A stretch of DNA of 64,000 nt from a filamentous cyanobacterium ESFC-1 (GTDB lineage Bacteria; Cyanobacteriota; Cyanobacteriia; Cyanobacteriales; Spirulinaceae), in contig KB904821.1 of NCBI GenBank assembly GCA_000380225.1, forward strand, positions 4,225,795-4,289,794, in the 5' to 3' direction. Below are positions 37,003 through 46,611 of the stretch, piece after piece. The stretch's first letter is position 1. Each line of letters opens with the position of its first letter. The position numbers and the translations under genes are program-made. The notes beneath the pieces are model-generated. The model worked only from the letters and a program-made list of their open reading frames with translations, was not told the origin of the DNA and made no database searches.

Positions 37003-40000
37003 ATGTTAGGCAAATTCTCCACGTTGGTAGACCTCCTGCGCGACAGAGCGCTGCATCAACCCAAAAAAACGGCTTTTATCTTTTTGCCAGACGGCGAAAC
37101 GCCATCAGGAGGCTTAACCTACGGGGAACTCGAAAAACGAGCGCGGGCGATCGCGACACAGTTACAGGGGCAAAATGCCCAAGGGGAAAGAGCGCTACTC
37201 CTCTATCCGCCGGGATTAGAATTTATTGAAGCGTTTTTCGGCTGCTTATTCGCCGGGACGATCGCGGTTCCGGCTTATCCCCCGCGACGGGGCGCATCGT
37301 TAACCCGTTTAGAAGCCGTGGTGGCCGATGCTCGCGCCAAATATACCCTCACCACGCGATCGCTCCTCGATAGCATTCAAGGACGCTTCTCGCAAAACCT
37401 TTTACTCAAAGAATCTCTCCACTGGCTGACCACCGACAACATCGACACGGCTCAAGCGGACAATTGGCAAGACCCCAACATAGACTCAGAAACCATTGCC
37501 TTTCTACAATACACCTCCGGTTCAACCGGAAACCCCAAAGGCGCGATCGTCAACCACCGCAACCTATTACACAACAGCGCCCTAATTAGTATAGGATTTC
37601 GTCACGCCAGTAAGAGCGTGGTTTCTTGGCTGCCGTCTTATCACGACATGGGCTTAATTGGCGGGATTTTACAGCCGATTTATTTGGGGGTGTGTATGGT
37701 AATGATGCCCCCGGTGACCTTTCTCCAGCGGCCCTTGCGGTGGTTACAAACCATTTCTAAGTATCAGGCGACCGCGAGCGGCGGGCCGAACTTCGCTTAT
37801 GAACTCTGCGCCAGTAAAGCCACTCCTGAAGCCCTAGAAAGCCTCGATCTCAGTTGCTGGGAAATTGCCTTTAGCGGGGCCGAACCGATCCGGGCCGAAA
37901 CCCTCGATCGCTTTACTGAGACCTTTGCCCCTTGTGGCTTTCGTCGTCAAGTCTTTTTCCCCTGTTATGGCATGGCCGAGACGACTTTAATTGTATCGGG
38001 GGCCGATTACGCCACCCCTCCGATTCTCAAAACCGTAGACAGTCAGGCTTTGAGTCAAGACCGCATTGTAGAAACCCCTGACGAGGAAATGCCTACCCTG
38101 GTGAGTTGCGGTCAGCCCTTGGGGGATTTGCGCGTCGCGATCGCCCACCCGGAAACCGGCGAACCCTGCGCCCCAGACGAAGTGGGCGAAATTTGGGTGT
38201 CAGGGGACAGTGTGGTGCAAGGCTACTGGAACCGCCCCGAACTCACTCAAGCAGTCTTCGGGGCGCACCTGAGTACCGGAGAGGGACCTTTTCTGCGGAC
38301 GGGGGATTTAGGCTTTTTGCAAGACGGGGAATTGTTCGTAACCGGTCGCCGCAAGGATTTGATTATTATTCGCGGTCGCAACCACTATCCCCAAGATATT
38401 GAAAAAACCGTTGAAACCAGTCACCCGGCGTTGCGTATTGCTTGGGGGGCAGCGTTTGCGGTCGTGGTAGATGGTGAAGAAAGACTCGCGATCGCCCAGG
38501 AAATCGAACGCAGTGCCTTACGCCAACTTAAAGATGATGCCCAAATTGCTGAAGTTACCCAAGCGATTCGCACTCGTGTAGCACAATATCACGAATTACA
38601 GCCCTATGCCATTTTGTTGCTGAAAACGGGCAGTATTCCCAAGACTTCGAGTGGTAAGATTCAGCGTTATGCTTGTCGCGAGGGTTTTCTCAATCATACC
38701 CTGGATGTTGTGGGGGAATGGCGAGTCAATTATCAGTCATCAGTCATCAGTCAACAGATTGAGGCAGTAGGCAGTAGGCAGTGGGCAGTCAACAGTCAAC
38801 AGTCATCAGTCGGCAATCGGCAATCGGCAATCGGGAATAGTCAACCAACAACTAACAACCAACAACTAACAACCAACAACCAACAACTAACAACCAACAA
38901 CCAACAACAAATCCAAACTTGGTTAATTGGGCAAGTTGCCGAACAACTGGGCTTAGATGCTGCGGTGGTAGACCCCCATCAACCCTTTGCCTACTATGGC
39001 TTAGACTCGGTGGCGGCGGTGCGGTTAACCGGGGAACTCGAAGAATGGCTTGAGCGCAGTTTGTCCCCTACTTTAGCTTACGATTACCCGACGATCGCGG
39101 CCTTGGCGGCGTATCTCAGTGGCAGCGAAGTAGTTGTGGCGACTCCTGGAAAAATTCGCTCAAAACCCCGTCTCAGCGACGATAAAATCGCGATTGTGGG
39201 GTTGGGTTGTCGTTTTCCAGGGGCAGATAATCTCGAAGCTTATTGGCAGTTGTTAACGGGTGGCAAAGTGGCGATTCAAAAAAGCGATCGCCCCACCCTC
39301 AACGCTACTCCTGGGGGTTTTCTCGACCAAGTGGATTTATTCGATCCGCAGTTTTTCAATATTTCACCGCGAGAAGCCGAACGGATGGACCCCCAGCAAC
39401 GGTTATTAATGGAGGTGACTTGGGAAGCCCTGGAAACCGGGGGAATTGCCCCTCAGACATTAGGGGGAAGTGCCACGGGGGTATTTGTGGGGATTAGCAG
39501 TACCGATTATCTACAATTGCAAGCGTCATCGGAAGTTCCGGTCAATGCTTATGCGGGGACGGGAAATGCCCACAGTATCGCGGCCAATCGCTTATCCTAT
39601 TTCTTGGATTTACGCGGGCCCTCTATGGCAATTGATACGGCTTGTTCGTCGTCGTTGGTGGCGGTACATTTGGCTTGTCAAAGTTTGCAATCGGGGGAAT
39701 GCGACACGGCGATCGCGGGGGGTGTTAATGTTATTTTGGCCGGCGATCTTACCGATACGTTTACCCAAGCGGGAATGCTGGCAGAAGACGGGGTTTGTAA
39801 GACCTTTGATGCGGATGCGGATGGTTATGGCCGCGGTGAGGGTTGCGGTGTGGTGATTCTGAAGCGGTATTCTCAGGCGGTTGCTGATGGCGATCGCGTC
39901 TGGGCTACCCTTGAAGGCAGCGCTTTGGTGCAAGATGGCCGCAGCAACGGTTTGACGGCACCGAATGGTATTGCTCAACAAACCGCGATCGCCCAGGCTT

Positions 40001-43000
40001 TAGAACGAGCCAATTTAGAAGCCAATGCGGTAAGCTACGTTGAAGCTCACGGGACGGGAACACCCCTTGGCGATCCGATTGAGATTAATGCCCTTAAAGC
40101 GGTGTTATTGCAGAATCGCGACCCAGAAAGTCCTTGTTGGTTGGGTTCGGTGAAAACCAATATCGGTCACTTAGAAGCGGCTGCGGGGATGGCAGGTTTA
40201 ATTAAGGTGGTTTTGGCTTGCGATCGCGGTATTATTCCGCCGCATCAAAATTTACGCAGTCTCAATCCTCACATTCATTTAGAAAATACGCCTCTTAAAA
40301 TTCCTACAACTGGGCAACGTTGGGAAGTTACAGAAAAGCGAATTGCGGGAGTCTCTTCTTTTGGCTTTGGGGGAATGAATGCCCATGTCATTATTGCCGA
40401 AAGTCAGGTTGAAACGAAGACTCAGCCCTCAGAAGATGAGCGTCCTTTACACCTGTTAACTTTATCGGCTAAGTCGAAATCGGCTTTGCAAGACCAAATT
40501 AAGCGCTATCGTGCTTATTTACAGGATGATCCAGAAGTAAATTTAGGCGGTCTCTGTTTTACGGCGAATACAGGGCGATCGCATTTTGATTATCGTGCAT
40601 CTTGGCTTGCCGCAAATACCGCCGATTTAGCCGCACAACTGAATGAAGAATTTAGCCCGAAAGCGAAAGCAACAACGAGTTTAAAAATCGCGTTTTTGTG
40701 TACCGGACAAGGTTCGCAGTATGCCAATATGGGGCGGGAGTTGTACGAAACGCAACCTGTTTTTCGCGAGATTATTGATTATTGCGATCGCGAGTTGCAG
40801 CCTCATCTCAAGCCCTCGTTGCGATCGGTGTTGTACGAAGCAGACCACAATAATCGAGTTAACGCCACGGCTTACACCCAACCTGCCCTATTTGCCATTG
40901 AATACGCGATCGCGCAGTTGTGGCAATCTTGGGGCATTGCTCCCGATGTTATTTTAGGTCACAGCGTCGGGGAATATGTCGCCGCTTGTATTGCCGGGGT
41001 TTTTAGTCTCGAAGACGGCTTAAAACTGATTACCGAACGGGCTAGACTGATGCAGGCTTTACCCCAAACTGGGTTAATGGCGGCGGTTTTTGCCGATGCA
41101 GAGACGATTGAAACGGTTATTCAGGATCGAGAAGTCACCATCGCGGCGTTGAATGCGCCTAATATTACCGTGATTTCCGGCACAAAACAGGGGATAGAAG
41201 ACGCGATCGCCGCTTTTGATACAAGGGATATCAAAACGAAGGTTCTCAACGTCTCCCACGCCTTCCACTCGCCCCTCATGCAGCCCATGTTGGCTCAGTT
41301 CGAGCAGTTAGCCCGTAGCATTGAGTACCATCCCCCGCAAATTCCCTTGGTTTCTAACCTCACGGGGGAATTTGTCACGGCTGAAATTGCGACTCCTGAT
41401 TATTGGTGTCGTCATATTCTCGAACCTGTGCGCTTTGCTCAAAGTATGCAGGTGCTAGAAGCTCAAAAATGCAATACTTTTATCGAAATTGGCGCAAAAT
41501 CAACCCTTTTGGGCATGGGGCGGCAATGTATTGCTAGTGAGGGCTTGTGGTTGCCGAGTTTACATCCCGAATTTGGCGATACGCAGCAGATGTTGGGCAG
41601 TTTACAACAACTGTATGAAAACGGCGCAAGTGTTGATTGGGCTGGGTTTGATTCTCCCTTTTCTCGCCAAAAACTTGCCCTCCCCACTTATCCTTTTCAG
41701 CGTCAACGCTATTGGCTCGAAGCCTTGGATCGCAAGGGCGGTGGGAGTTTGCGCCTTCCCGATTGGTTTTATCAAGTGGAGTATGAGCAATTACCAATTA
41801 CTAACAAAGAACTAACAACAAACAACAAACAACCAACAACAAATGACCAAGGACAAAAGACACAGGACAAATTGGTAATCTTTTGTGCTGAAAGGGAAAC
41901 TGATTTTGCTGAAACCTTGGCTGCAAGCTGCAACAAGCAAGGGGGAAGCAGCGAGATTGTTGTGTTTGATGAAGCCTTCGATCCGGCGGTCAAATCTAGC
42001 TTTGAGCAGTTTTTCGCGGGATTAACTCAGCCTGTTACTCATATTATTTATGGGGGCGATCGCGTCAATCCCGATAACCTCTCTCTAGAGGCGATCGCGA
42101 ATGCCCAAAAACAAGCCCACATCGGACTTTTACACCTCGTCCAAACCTTGAGCGATCGCCCTCACCCATCCCCAACCCCGCAGCTTTGGCTGATCACCCA
42201 TCAAGCCCAAAGTTTACAGCCCCAAGAGCGTGTTAACCCCATTGCGGCTTCGTTGTGGGGAATGGGACGCACTATTGCTTTAGAATTGCCCCAGTTGTGG
42301 GGGGGAATGGTGGATTTAGGCGCAGAAAGTCTCGATAGTGATGGGGCGATCGCGACGATTCTCAAGCCTCAAGGGGAAAATCAAATCTTATTACGGCAAA
42401 ATCGGCGCTATGTGCCACGTTTACGCCCCCAATCTTCGCCAAAGTCTAATAATCTGTCGATTCAAAGTGATGCCACTTATCTCATTACCGGGGGTTTGGG
42501 CAGTTTAGGGCTGAAAACGGCGCAATGGCTGATCGAACAAGGGGCAACTTCTTTGGTGTTAACCGGACGCAATGTGCCGCAAAATAATGCCAAAATTACC
42601 GCCTTAGAAGCACAAGGGGCAAAAATTACCTGTATTGCTGCCGATGTCACCGATCCGCAGGATGTGGCTTATTTACTACAAGAAATTGCCCCACTATTGC
42701 CGTTACGGGGGATTATCCATGCTGCGGGAATCCTAGCTGATAATGCGATCGCGCAACAAACCCCATCGCAATTTGAAGAAGTGTTTGCACCAAAGGGCTT
42801 AGGGGCTTGGAATTTACACACAGCCACCCTCGATTATGACCTCGATTTCTTTGTGCTGTATTCCTCGATTGCGGCAATACTCGGATCGCCAGGTCAAAGT
42901 AATTATGCCGCAGCTAATGGCTTTTTGGATGGATTAGCTCGCGATCGCGCTGCCTTGGGTTTGCCCGCACTTAGTATAAACTGGAGTGCTTGGGGTCAAG

Positions 43001-45324
43001 GGGGTATGGCGCAACAACAAGAAAAACGCTTAGAAGCCTTGGGATTAAAACCCTTAGCACCGAATTTGGCAGTGAAGGCTTTATTTAGCGCAATTTCTAG
43101 CCAAGACTCCCAGAAGCTCGTTATTGATGCCGATTGGCAAAAAGTCGCTGGGGTTTGGGGCGAAATTCCCCCCTTGTTGCGAGACTTGGTGCAGTTTCCC
43201 GAAACCGAAGAAACCCAGTCTTCTCCTTGGTTAGAGCGCCTACAAACCGCATCTCCTGACCAACAAACCCCCATCCTGCAAGATTACTTACAACAGCAAA
43301 TCGCTCAAGCCCTGCATCTGCAACCCCAACAAATCCAACCCTCTCGCAACTTATTAGACTTGGGCTTGGATTCGTTGATGTTAATGGAAACCATTAACCA
43401 ACTCAAAAACGATTTGCAGTTGTTGTTGTATCCCAGAGAATTTTATGAGCGTCCCCGGATTGATGCTTTAGCCGAATATATCGCGGCAGAATTTAACCGC
43501 ACTCATAACCCCACTAAGGACATCGCTGCTACAGATACCGCTTCCGAAGTGAGCTTAGAGATCGGCAGCAATACCACCGAAACTGGGCCAATTTTAGAGC
43601 GCAAACTCGATCCGGCAGTATTTATCCTTTCTAGTCCGCGAGCCGGGTCTACTTTGCTGCGCGTGATGTTAGCAGGTCATCCTCAGCTATTCTCGCCGCC
43701 AGAGTTACATTTACTGCCATTTACGACCCTAGCCGAGCGCGAAACCGAGTTAGCATTAACGAATCTCGATGAAGGCTTGGTGCGAAGTCTCATGGAATTA
43801 TTCGAGCTAGATGCAGACGGCGCGATCGCCCTCACCGCCGAAATGAGCCATTCTGGGCTGAGTATTCCCGATGTGTACGCCAAACTGCAAAAAGGCGCTC
43901 AACCCCGTCTCCTGGTGGATAAATCGCCCACCTACGCCCTCCATCGCACCATCCTCGATCGCGCTGAGGCTTGGTTTGAGAAGGCGAAATACATCCATTT
44001 GATCCGCCATCCCTATGCGGTGGTAGAATCCTTTACCCGCTTGCGGATGGAAAAACTATTGGGCAATAATTCTGGGAATCCTTATGCTGTTGCTGAAAAA
44101 GTGTGGCGGACTTGTAATCAAAATATTCTCGACTTTGGGCAAACCGTAGATGACCGCTATTTGCTGGTGTATTACGAAAACCTCGTTAAACAGCCCCGTT
44201 GCGAAATGCGGCGAATCTGCGAATTTTTGGATATACCCTGGTCTGAAGCCGTTTTACAGCCCTATCAAGGCGATCGCATGACTGATGGGACTCAGCATAA
44301 CTCCCTCTCCATTGGCGACCCCAATTTTAAAGAACGTCGCCAACTCGACCCCAGTTTAGCTGATGTTTGGCAAACCATTGAACTACCCCGTCCTCTCAAT
44401 GCCAAAACCCAAGCACTAGCCGAGGGTTTAGATTATCCCCTCCCCCATCAAGTCAAGCCGCAACTAGGGGAAGCGACGATGCAAGAGCAATTCATCGACG
44501 TGCGGGGTCAAAAACTCTGCGTCTGTACTTGGGGAGATCCAGAGCATCCGCCGGTTTTACTGCTTCACGGTATCCTCGAACAAGGCGCAGCTTGGCAACC
44601 CACTGCTCAAGCCTTGGCTGCTCAGGGATATTGGTGTATTGCACCAGATTTACGGGGTCACGGACGCTCCGATTATGCTCCCGGTGGGGCTTATCGCTTG
44701 CTTGATTTCCTCGGCGATCTTGATGTTTTGGCGCAAACCCTAAACCTCCAACCCTGCTTAGTCGTGGGTCATTCCTTGGGAAGCGCGATCGCGGCGTTGT
44801 GGGCAAGTGCGCGACCCTCTCGCGTTAAATCATTGGTTTTCGTTGAAACTGTACTTCCTGTAGAAAATAGCAGTGAAATTAGCGCTCAATTAACCGCTCA
44901 CCTCGATAGACTCCAGGTTGCGCCCCAACACTCCGTTTTTCCGAGTCTAGAAGTTGTGGCCAAACGCCTCCAAGCCGGGACTCCTGGGATTTCTGACGAT
45001 CTCGCCCTCTTTTTAGCCCAACGGCACACCGAGCCTTGTGAGGGGGGTTGGCGTTGGCGTTGGGATGTTCGTTTGAGCGATCGCTCTAGCTTTGGTTTTG
45101 GCGGCTTATCCTTCGATCGTTCCCAATATCTCCAACTGCTGCAAGACCTTTCTTGTCCGATTACGCTGATTTATGGCGATCGCAGCACCTTCAACCGTCG
45201 CGAGGATTTAGTCGCTCAACAACAAGCTATGGCTTCTGCTCGTCGCTTCCAACTCCAAGGGGGTCACAATCTCCATCTCGATGCACCCGACGATCTTGCC
45301 GATATTATCAGTGATGAATTATGA
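37003..45324 (+). CDS. ols: Olefin synthase (Ols), modular polyketide synthase for terminal alkenes
   Basis: This 2773-residue protein has the order FAAL (about 1-575), ACP1 (637-708, Ser669), KS (727-1135, Cys881, His1016, His1056), AT (1228-1575, Ser1321; HAFH indicates malonyl-CoA), KR (1625-2030, GGLGSLG and the SSI...Y pair), ACP2 (2090-2164, Ser2124), sulfotransferase (2200-2485, PRAGSTLLR PAPS loop) and thioesterase (2493-2773, Ser2591). In the known pathway the FAAL loads a fatty acid, one round of extension and reduction gives a beta-hydroxyacyl chain, PAPS-dependent sulfation activates it, and the thioesterase releases a terminal alkene after loss of CO2 and sulfate. All catalytic residues are present. 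Two linkers are made of heptamer repeats. Confidence 0.95.
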   Translation: MLGKFSTLVDLLRDRALHQPKKTAFIFLPDGETPSGGLTYGELEKRARAIATQLQGQNAQGERALLLYPPGLEFIEAFFGCLFAGTIAVPAYPPRRGASLTRLEAVVADARAKYTLTTRSLLDSIQGRFSQNLLLKESLHWLTTDNIDTAQADNWQDPNIDSETIAFLQYTSGSTGNPKGAIVNHRNLLHNSALISIGFRHASKSVVSWLPSYHDMGLIGGILQPIYLGVCMVMMPPVTFLQRPLRWLQTISKYQATASGGPNFAYELCASKATPEALESLDLSCWEIAFSGAEPIRAETLDRFTETFAPCGFRRQVFFPCYGMAETTLIVSGADYATPPILKTVDSQALSQDRIVETPDEEMPTLVSCGQPLGDLRVAIAHPETGEPCAPDEVGEIWVSGDSVVQGYWNRPELTQAVFGAHLSTGEGPFLRTGDLGFLQDGELFVTGRRKDLIIIRGRNHYPQDIEKTVETSHPALRIAWGAAFAVVVDGEERLAIAQEIERSALRQLKDDAQIAEVTQAIRTRVAQYHELQPYAILLLKTGSIPKTSSGKIQRYACREGFLNHTLDVVGEWRVNYQSSVISQQIEAVGSRQWAVNSQQSSVGNRQSAIGNSQPTTNNQQLTTNNQQLTTNNQQQIQTWLIGQVAEQLGLDAAVVDPHQPFAYYGLDSVAAVRLTGELEEWLERSLSPTLAYDYPTIAALAAYLSGSEVVVATPGKIRSKPRLSDDKIAIVGLGCRFPGADNLEAYWQLLTGGKVAIQKSDRPTLNATPGGFLDQVDLFDPQFFNISPREAERMDPQQRLLMEVTWEALETGGIAPQTLGGSATGVFVGISSTDYLQLQASSEVPVNAYAGTGNAHSIAANRLSYFLDLRGPSMAIDTACSSSLVAVHLACQSLQSGECDTAIAGGVNVILAGDLTDTFTQAGMLAEDGVCKTFDADADGYGRGEGCGVVILKRYSQAVADGDRVWATLEGSALVQDGRSNGLTAPNGIAQQTAIAQALERANLEANAVSYVEAHGTGTPLGDPIEINALKAVLLQNRDPESPCWLGSVKTNIGHLEAAAGMAGLIKVVLACDRGIIPPHQNLRSLNPHIHLENTPLKIPTTGQRWEVTEKRIAGVSSFGFGGMNAHVIIAESQVETKTQPSEDERPLHLLTLSAKSKSALQDQIKRYRAYLQDDPEVNLGGLCFTANTGRSHFDYRASWLAANTADLAAQLNEEFSPKAKATTSLKIAFLCTGQGSQYANMGRELYETQPVFREIIDYCDRELQPHLKPSLRSVLYEADHNNRVNATAYTQPALFAIEYAIAQLWQSWGIAPDVILGHSVGEYVAACIAGVFSLEDGLKLITERARLMQALPQTGLMAAVFADAETIETVIQDREVTIAALNAPNITVISGTKQGIEDAIAAFDTRDIKTKVLNVSHAFHSPLMQPMLAQFEQLARSIEYHPPQIPLVSNLTGEFVTAEIATPDYWCRHILEPVRFAQSMQVLEAQKCNTFIEIGAKSTLLGMGRQCIASEGLWLPSLHPEFGDTQQMLGSLQQLYENGASVDWAGFDSPFSRQKLALPTYPFQRQRYWLEALDRKGGGSLRLPDWFYQVEYEQLPITNKELTTNNKQPTTNDQGQKTQDKLVIFCAERETDFAETLAASCNKQGGSSEIVVFDEAFDPAVKSSFEQFFAGLTQPVTHIIYGGDRVNPDNLSLEAIANAQKQAHIGLLHLVQTLSDRPHPSPTPQLWLITHQAQSLQPQERVNPIAASLWGMGRTIALELPQLWGGMVDLGAESLDSDGAIATILKPQGENQILLRQNRRYVPRLRPQSSPKSNNLSIQSDATYLITGGLGSLGLKTAQWLIEQGATSLVLTGRNVPQNNAKITALEAQGAKITCIAADVTDPQDVAYLLQEIAPLLPLRGIIHAAGILADNAIAQQTPSQFEEVFAPKGLGAWNLHTATLDYDLDFFVLYSSIAAILGSPGQSNYAAANGFLDGLARDRAALGLPALSINWSAWGQGGMAQQQEKRLEALGLKPLAPNLAVKALFSAISSQDSQKLVIDADWQKVAGVWGEIPPLLRDLVQFPETEETQSSPWLERLQTASPDQQTPILQDYLQQQIAQALHLQPQQIQPSRNLLDLGLDSLMLMETINQLKNDLQLLLYPREFYERPRIDALAEYIAAEFNRTHNPTKDIAATDTASEVSLEIGSNTTETGPILERKLDPAVFILSSPRAGSTLLRVMLAGHPQLFSPPELHLLPFTTLAERETELALTNLDEGLVRSLMELFELDADGAIALTAEMSHSGLSIPDVYAKLQKGAQPRLLVDKSPTYALHRTILDRAEAWFEKAKYIHLIRHPYAVVESFTRLRMEKLLGNNSGNPYAVAEKVWRTCNQNILDFGQTVDDRYLLVYYENLVKQPRCEMRRICEFLDIPWSEAVLQPYQGDRMTDGTQHNSLSIGDPNFKERRQLDPSLADVWQTIELPRPLNAKTQALAEGLDYPLPHQVKPQLGEATMQEQFIDVRGQKLCVCTWGDPEHPPVLLLHGILEQGAAWQPTAQALAAQGYWCIAPDLRGHGRSDYAPGGAYRLLDFLGDLDVLAQTLNLQPCLVVGHSLGSAIAALWASARPSRVKSLVFVETVLPVENSSEISAQLTAHLDRLQVAPQHSVFPSLEVVAKRLQAGTPGISDDLALFLAQRHTEPCEGGWRWRWDVRLSDRSSFGFGGLSFDRSQYLQLLQDLSCPITLIYGDRSTFNRREDLVAQQQAMASARRFQLQGGHNLHLDAPDDLADIISDEL
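38731..38909 (+). repeat. In-frame heptamer repeats in the FAAL-ACP linker of ols
   Basis: CAGTCAT, GGCAGTA, CGGCAAT and CAACTAA/CAACCAA units follow one another inside the gene, the same families as in intergenic arrays. Because 7 and 3 are coprime, three heptamers give a seven-residue peptide period, seen as TTNNQQL repeated three to four times (about residues 616-635). The region codes a polar, presumably disordered linker. Confidence 0.9.
41791..41868 (+). repeat. In-frame heptamer repeats after the AT domain of ols
   Basis: CAATTAC, CTAACAA, CAACAAA and ACCAAGGACAAA units encode a short polar segment (LTTNNKQPTTNDQ, about residues 1604-1616) between the AT post-linker and the KR structural subdomain. 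This is a second insertion of STRR-like sequence within the same gene. Confidence 0.8.
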
Positions 45325-45528
45325 ACCAATGACCAATGACCAATGACCAATAACCAATGACCAATGACCAATTGTGGCAAATAACCCATAAGCAATGACC
45401 AATGACCAACAACCAATAACCAATGACCAATGACCAATTGTGGCAAATAACCCATAAGCAATGACCAATAACCAACAACCAATAACCAACAACCAACAAC
45501 CAATGACCAATGACCAATGACCAATAAA
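45325..45528. repeat. Heptamer array TGACCAA with 66-bp tandem duplication
   Basis: TGACCAA, TAACCAA and CAACCAA units fill the interval between ols and the next gene. A 30-bp non-heptamer segment (starting ATTGTGGCAAATAACCC) occurs at 45371-45400 and again at 45437-45466, giving a 66-bp period. Confidence 0.9.
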
Positions 45529-46446
45529 ATGACCCAAATCGAAAATCTCTTAGCCGTATTGTCTTGGGGATTTTATAAAACTAATAAACTGATTATCAGC
45601 CAAATCTATAGGGTGTATTTAGCCATTAGTAGCCGCAAAAACTTGCGCTGGCGGGTATTATCGGCAAAAACCCTCAAAAATCCGGTGGGATTGCCCGTGA
45701 TTATGACCAAGGGGCCGCGCTGGAATACTCACGCGATCGTCGCTTCCCTTGCGCCAATTTCGGTTCAATCTTCTCTGTCTGTTGAAGTCCCGGTGGCTGA
45801 AGCTTCCGCCGAATCTTGGACGGTGGTGGTGTATAGTCATCCCGATTACGAAACGATCGCGAATCTCGGTTCTTTGTCTTCTAAATCCGGTCAAGATTGG
45901 GCAACGGTACAACTTAAACCGGGGAAATATGCCCTAGTTTTACGGTATTACGAATGGGGCGAAACGGTAAAGTTGCCGACCATTAAAGCCGACGATCGCG
46001 AGGTGTTGGCGGCTCAACCTCTGGCTGCGAATGTTAATGAGTTTCTGCACGAATTACAACATAATAAAAGCCTTTTTTATCGAGCGCTCCATTATTATAT
46101 ATTTGTGATTTTAAAACAGCGAGACCGCTTGCCGGAAGCTTGGGTAAAACGGGAGTTTTTACCTGTGGGCGATCGCGATAATTATTTTGGTTATGGCTAT
46201 TGCGAAAAGGGAAATGTCCTTCAGTTTCAATTTGACCCCCAGTTACAAAAGTATTATAAAATCTATCTGACTTTGTATAATCGTTCGAGTTTTCCGACGT
46301 TTTGGACAACAATTTCTCAGGAAACTTATCAAACTAAACCGATTGCCCAAGACGGCTTTTACCTACTACGATTCCGCGCTCAATCCCCCGAAGCTACGGA
46401 AATCATCTCTCCCAACGATAGCCTCTGGCAAGTTAATCAGCAATGA
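45529..46446 (+). CDS. Uncharacterised protein following ols
   Basis: This 305-residue protein has no recognised family. The N-terminal 40 residues are amphipathic or weakly hydrophobic (LLAVLSWGFYKTNKLIISQIYRVYLA in part), then a beta-rich region (about 50-150: VIMTKGPRWNTHAIVASLAPI, TVVVYSHPDYE, KPGKYALVLRYY) and a second beta-rich part near residues 205-290. It could be a lipid-facing or carbohydrate-binding accessory protein. The ATG at 45529 is preferred to 45517, which lies inside the heptamer array. It is downstream of ols on the same strand, but the array between them leaves co-transcription uncertain. Confidence 0.7.
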   Translation: MTQIENLLAVLSWGFYKTNKLIISQIYRVYLAISSRKNLRWRVLSAKTLKNPVGLPVIMTKGPRWNTHAIVASLAPISVQSSLSVEVPVAEASAESWTVVVYSHPDYETIANLGSLSSKSGQDWATVQLKPGKYALVLRYYEWGETVKLPTIKADDREVLAAQPLAANVNEFLHELQHNKSLFYRALHYYIFVILKQRDRLPEAWVKREFLPVGDRDNYFGYGYCEKGNVLQFQFDPQLQKYYKIYLTLYNRSSFPTFWTTISQETYQTKPIAQDGFYLLRFRAQSPEATEIISPNDSLWQVNQQ

Positions 46447-46611
46447 ACAATTTACAATGAACAATTTACAATGAACAATTTACAATGAACAATTCATAAT
46501 GAACAATTTACAATGAACAATTTACAATGAACAATTAATAATAACCAATAACTAACAACAAACAACAAACAACAAACAACGAATAACCAACAACAAACAA
46601 CAAACAAAACC
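46439..46611. repeat. Heptamer array AACAATT/TACAATG and CAACAAA
   Basis: Alternating heptamers AACAATT and TACAATG give a 14-bp unit repeated about six times (46444-46535). CAATAAC, TAACAAC and AAACAAC units then run up to the accA start codon. Confidence 0.9.
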
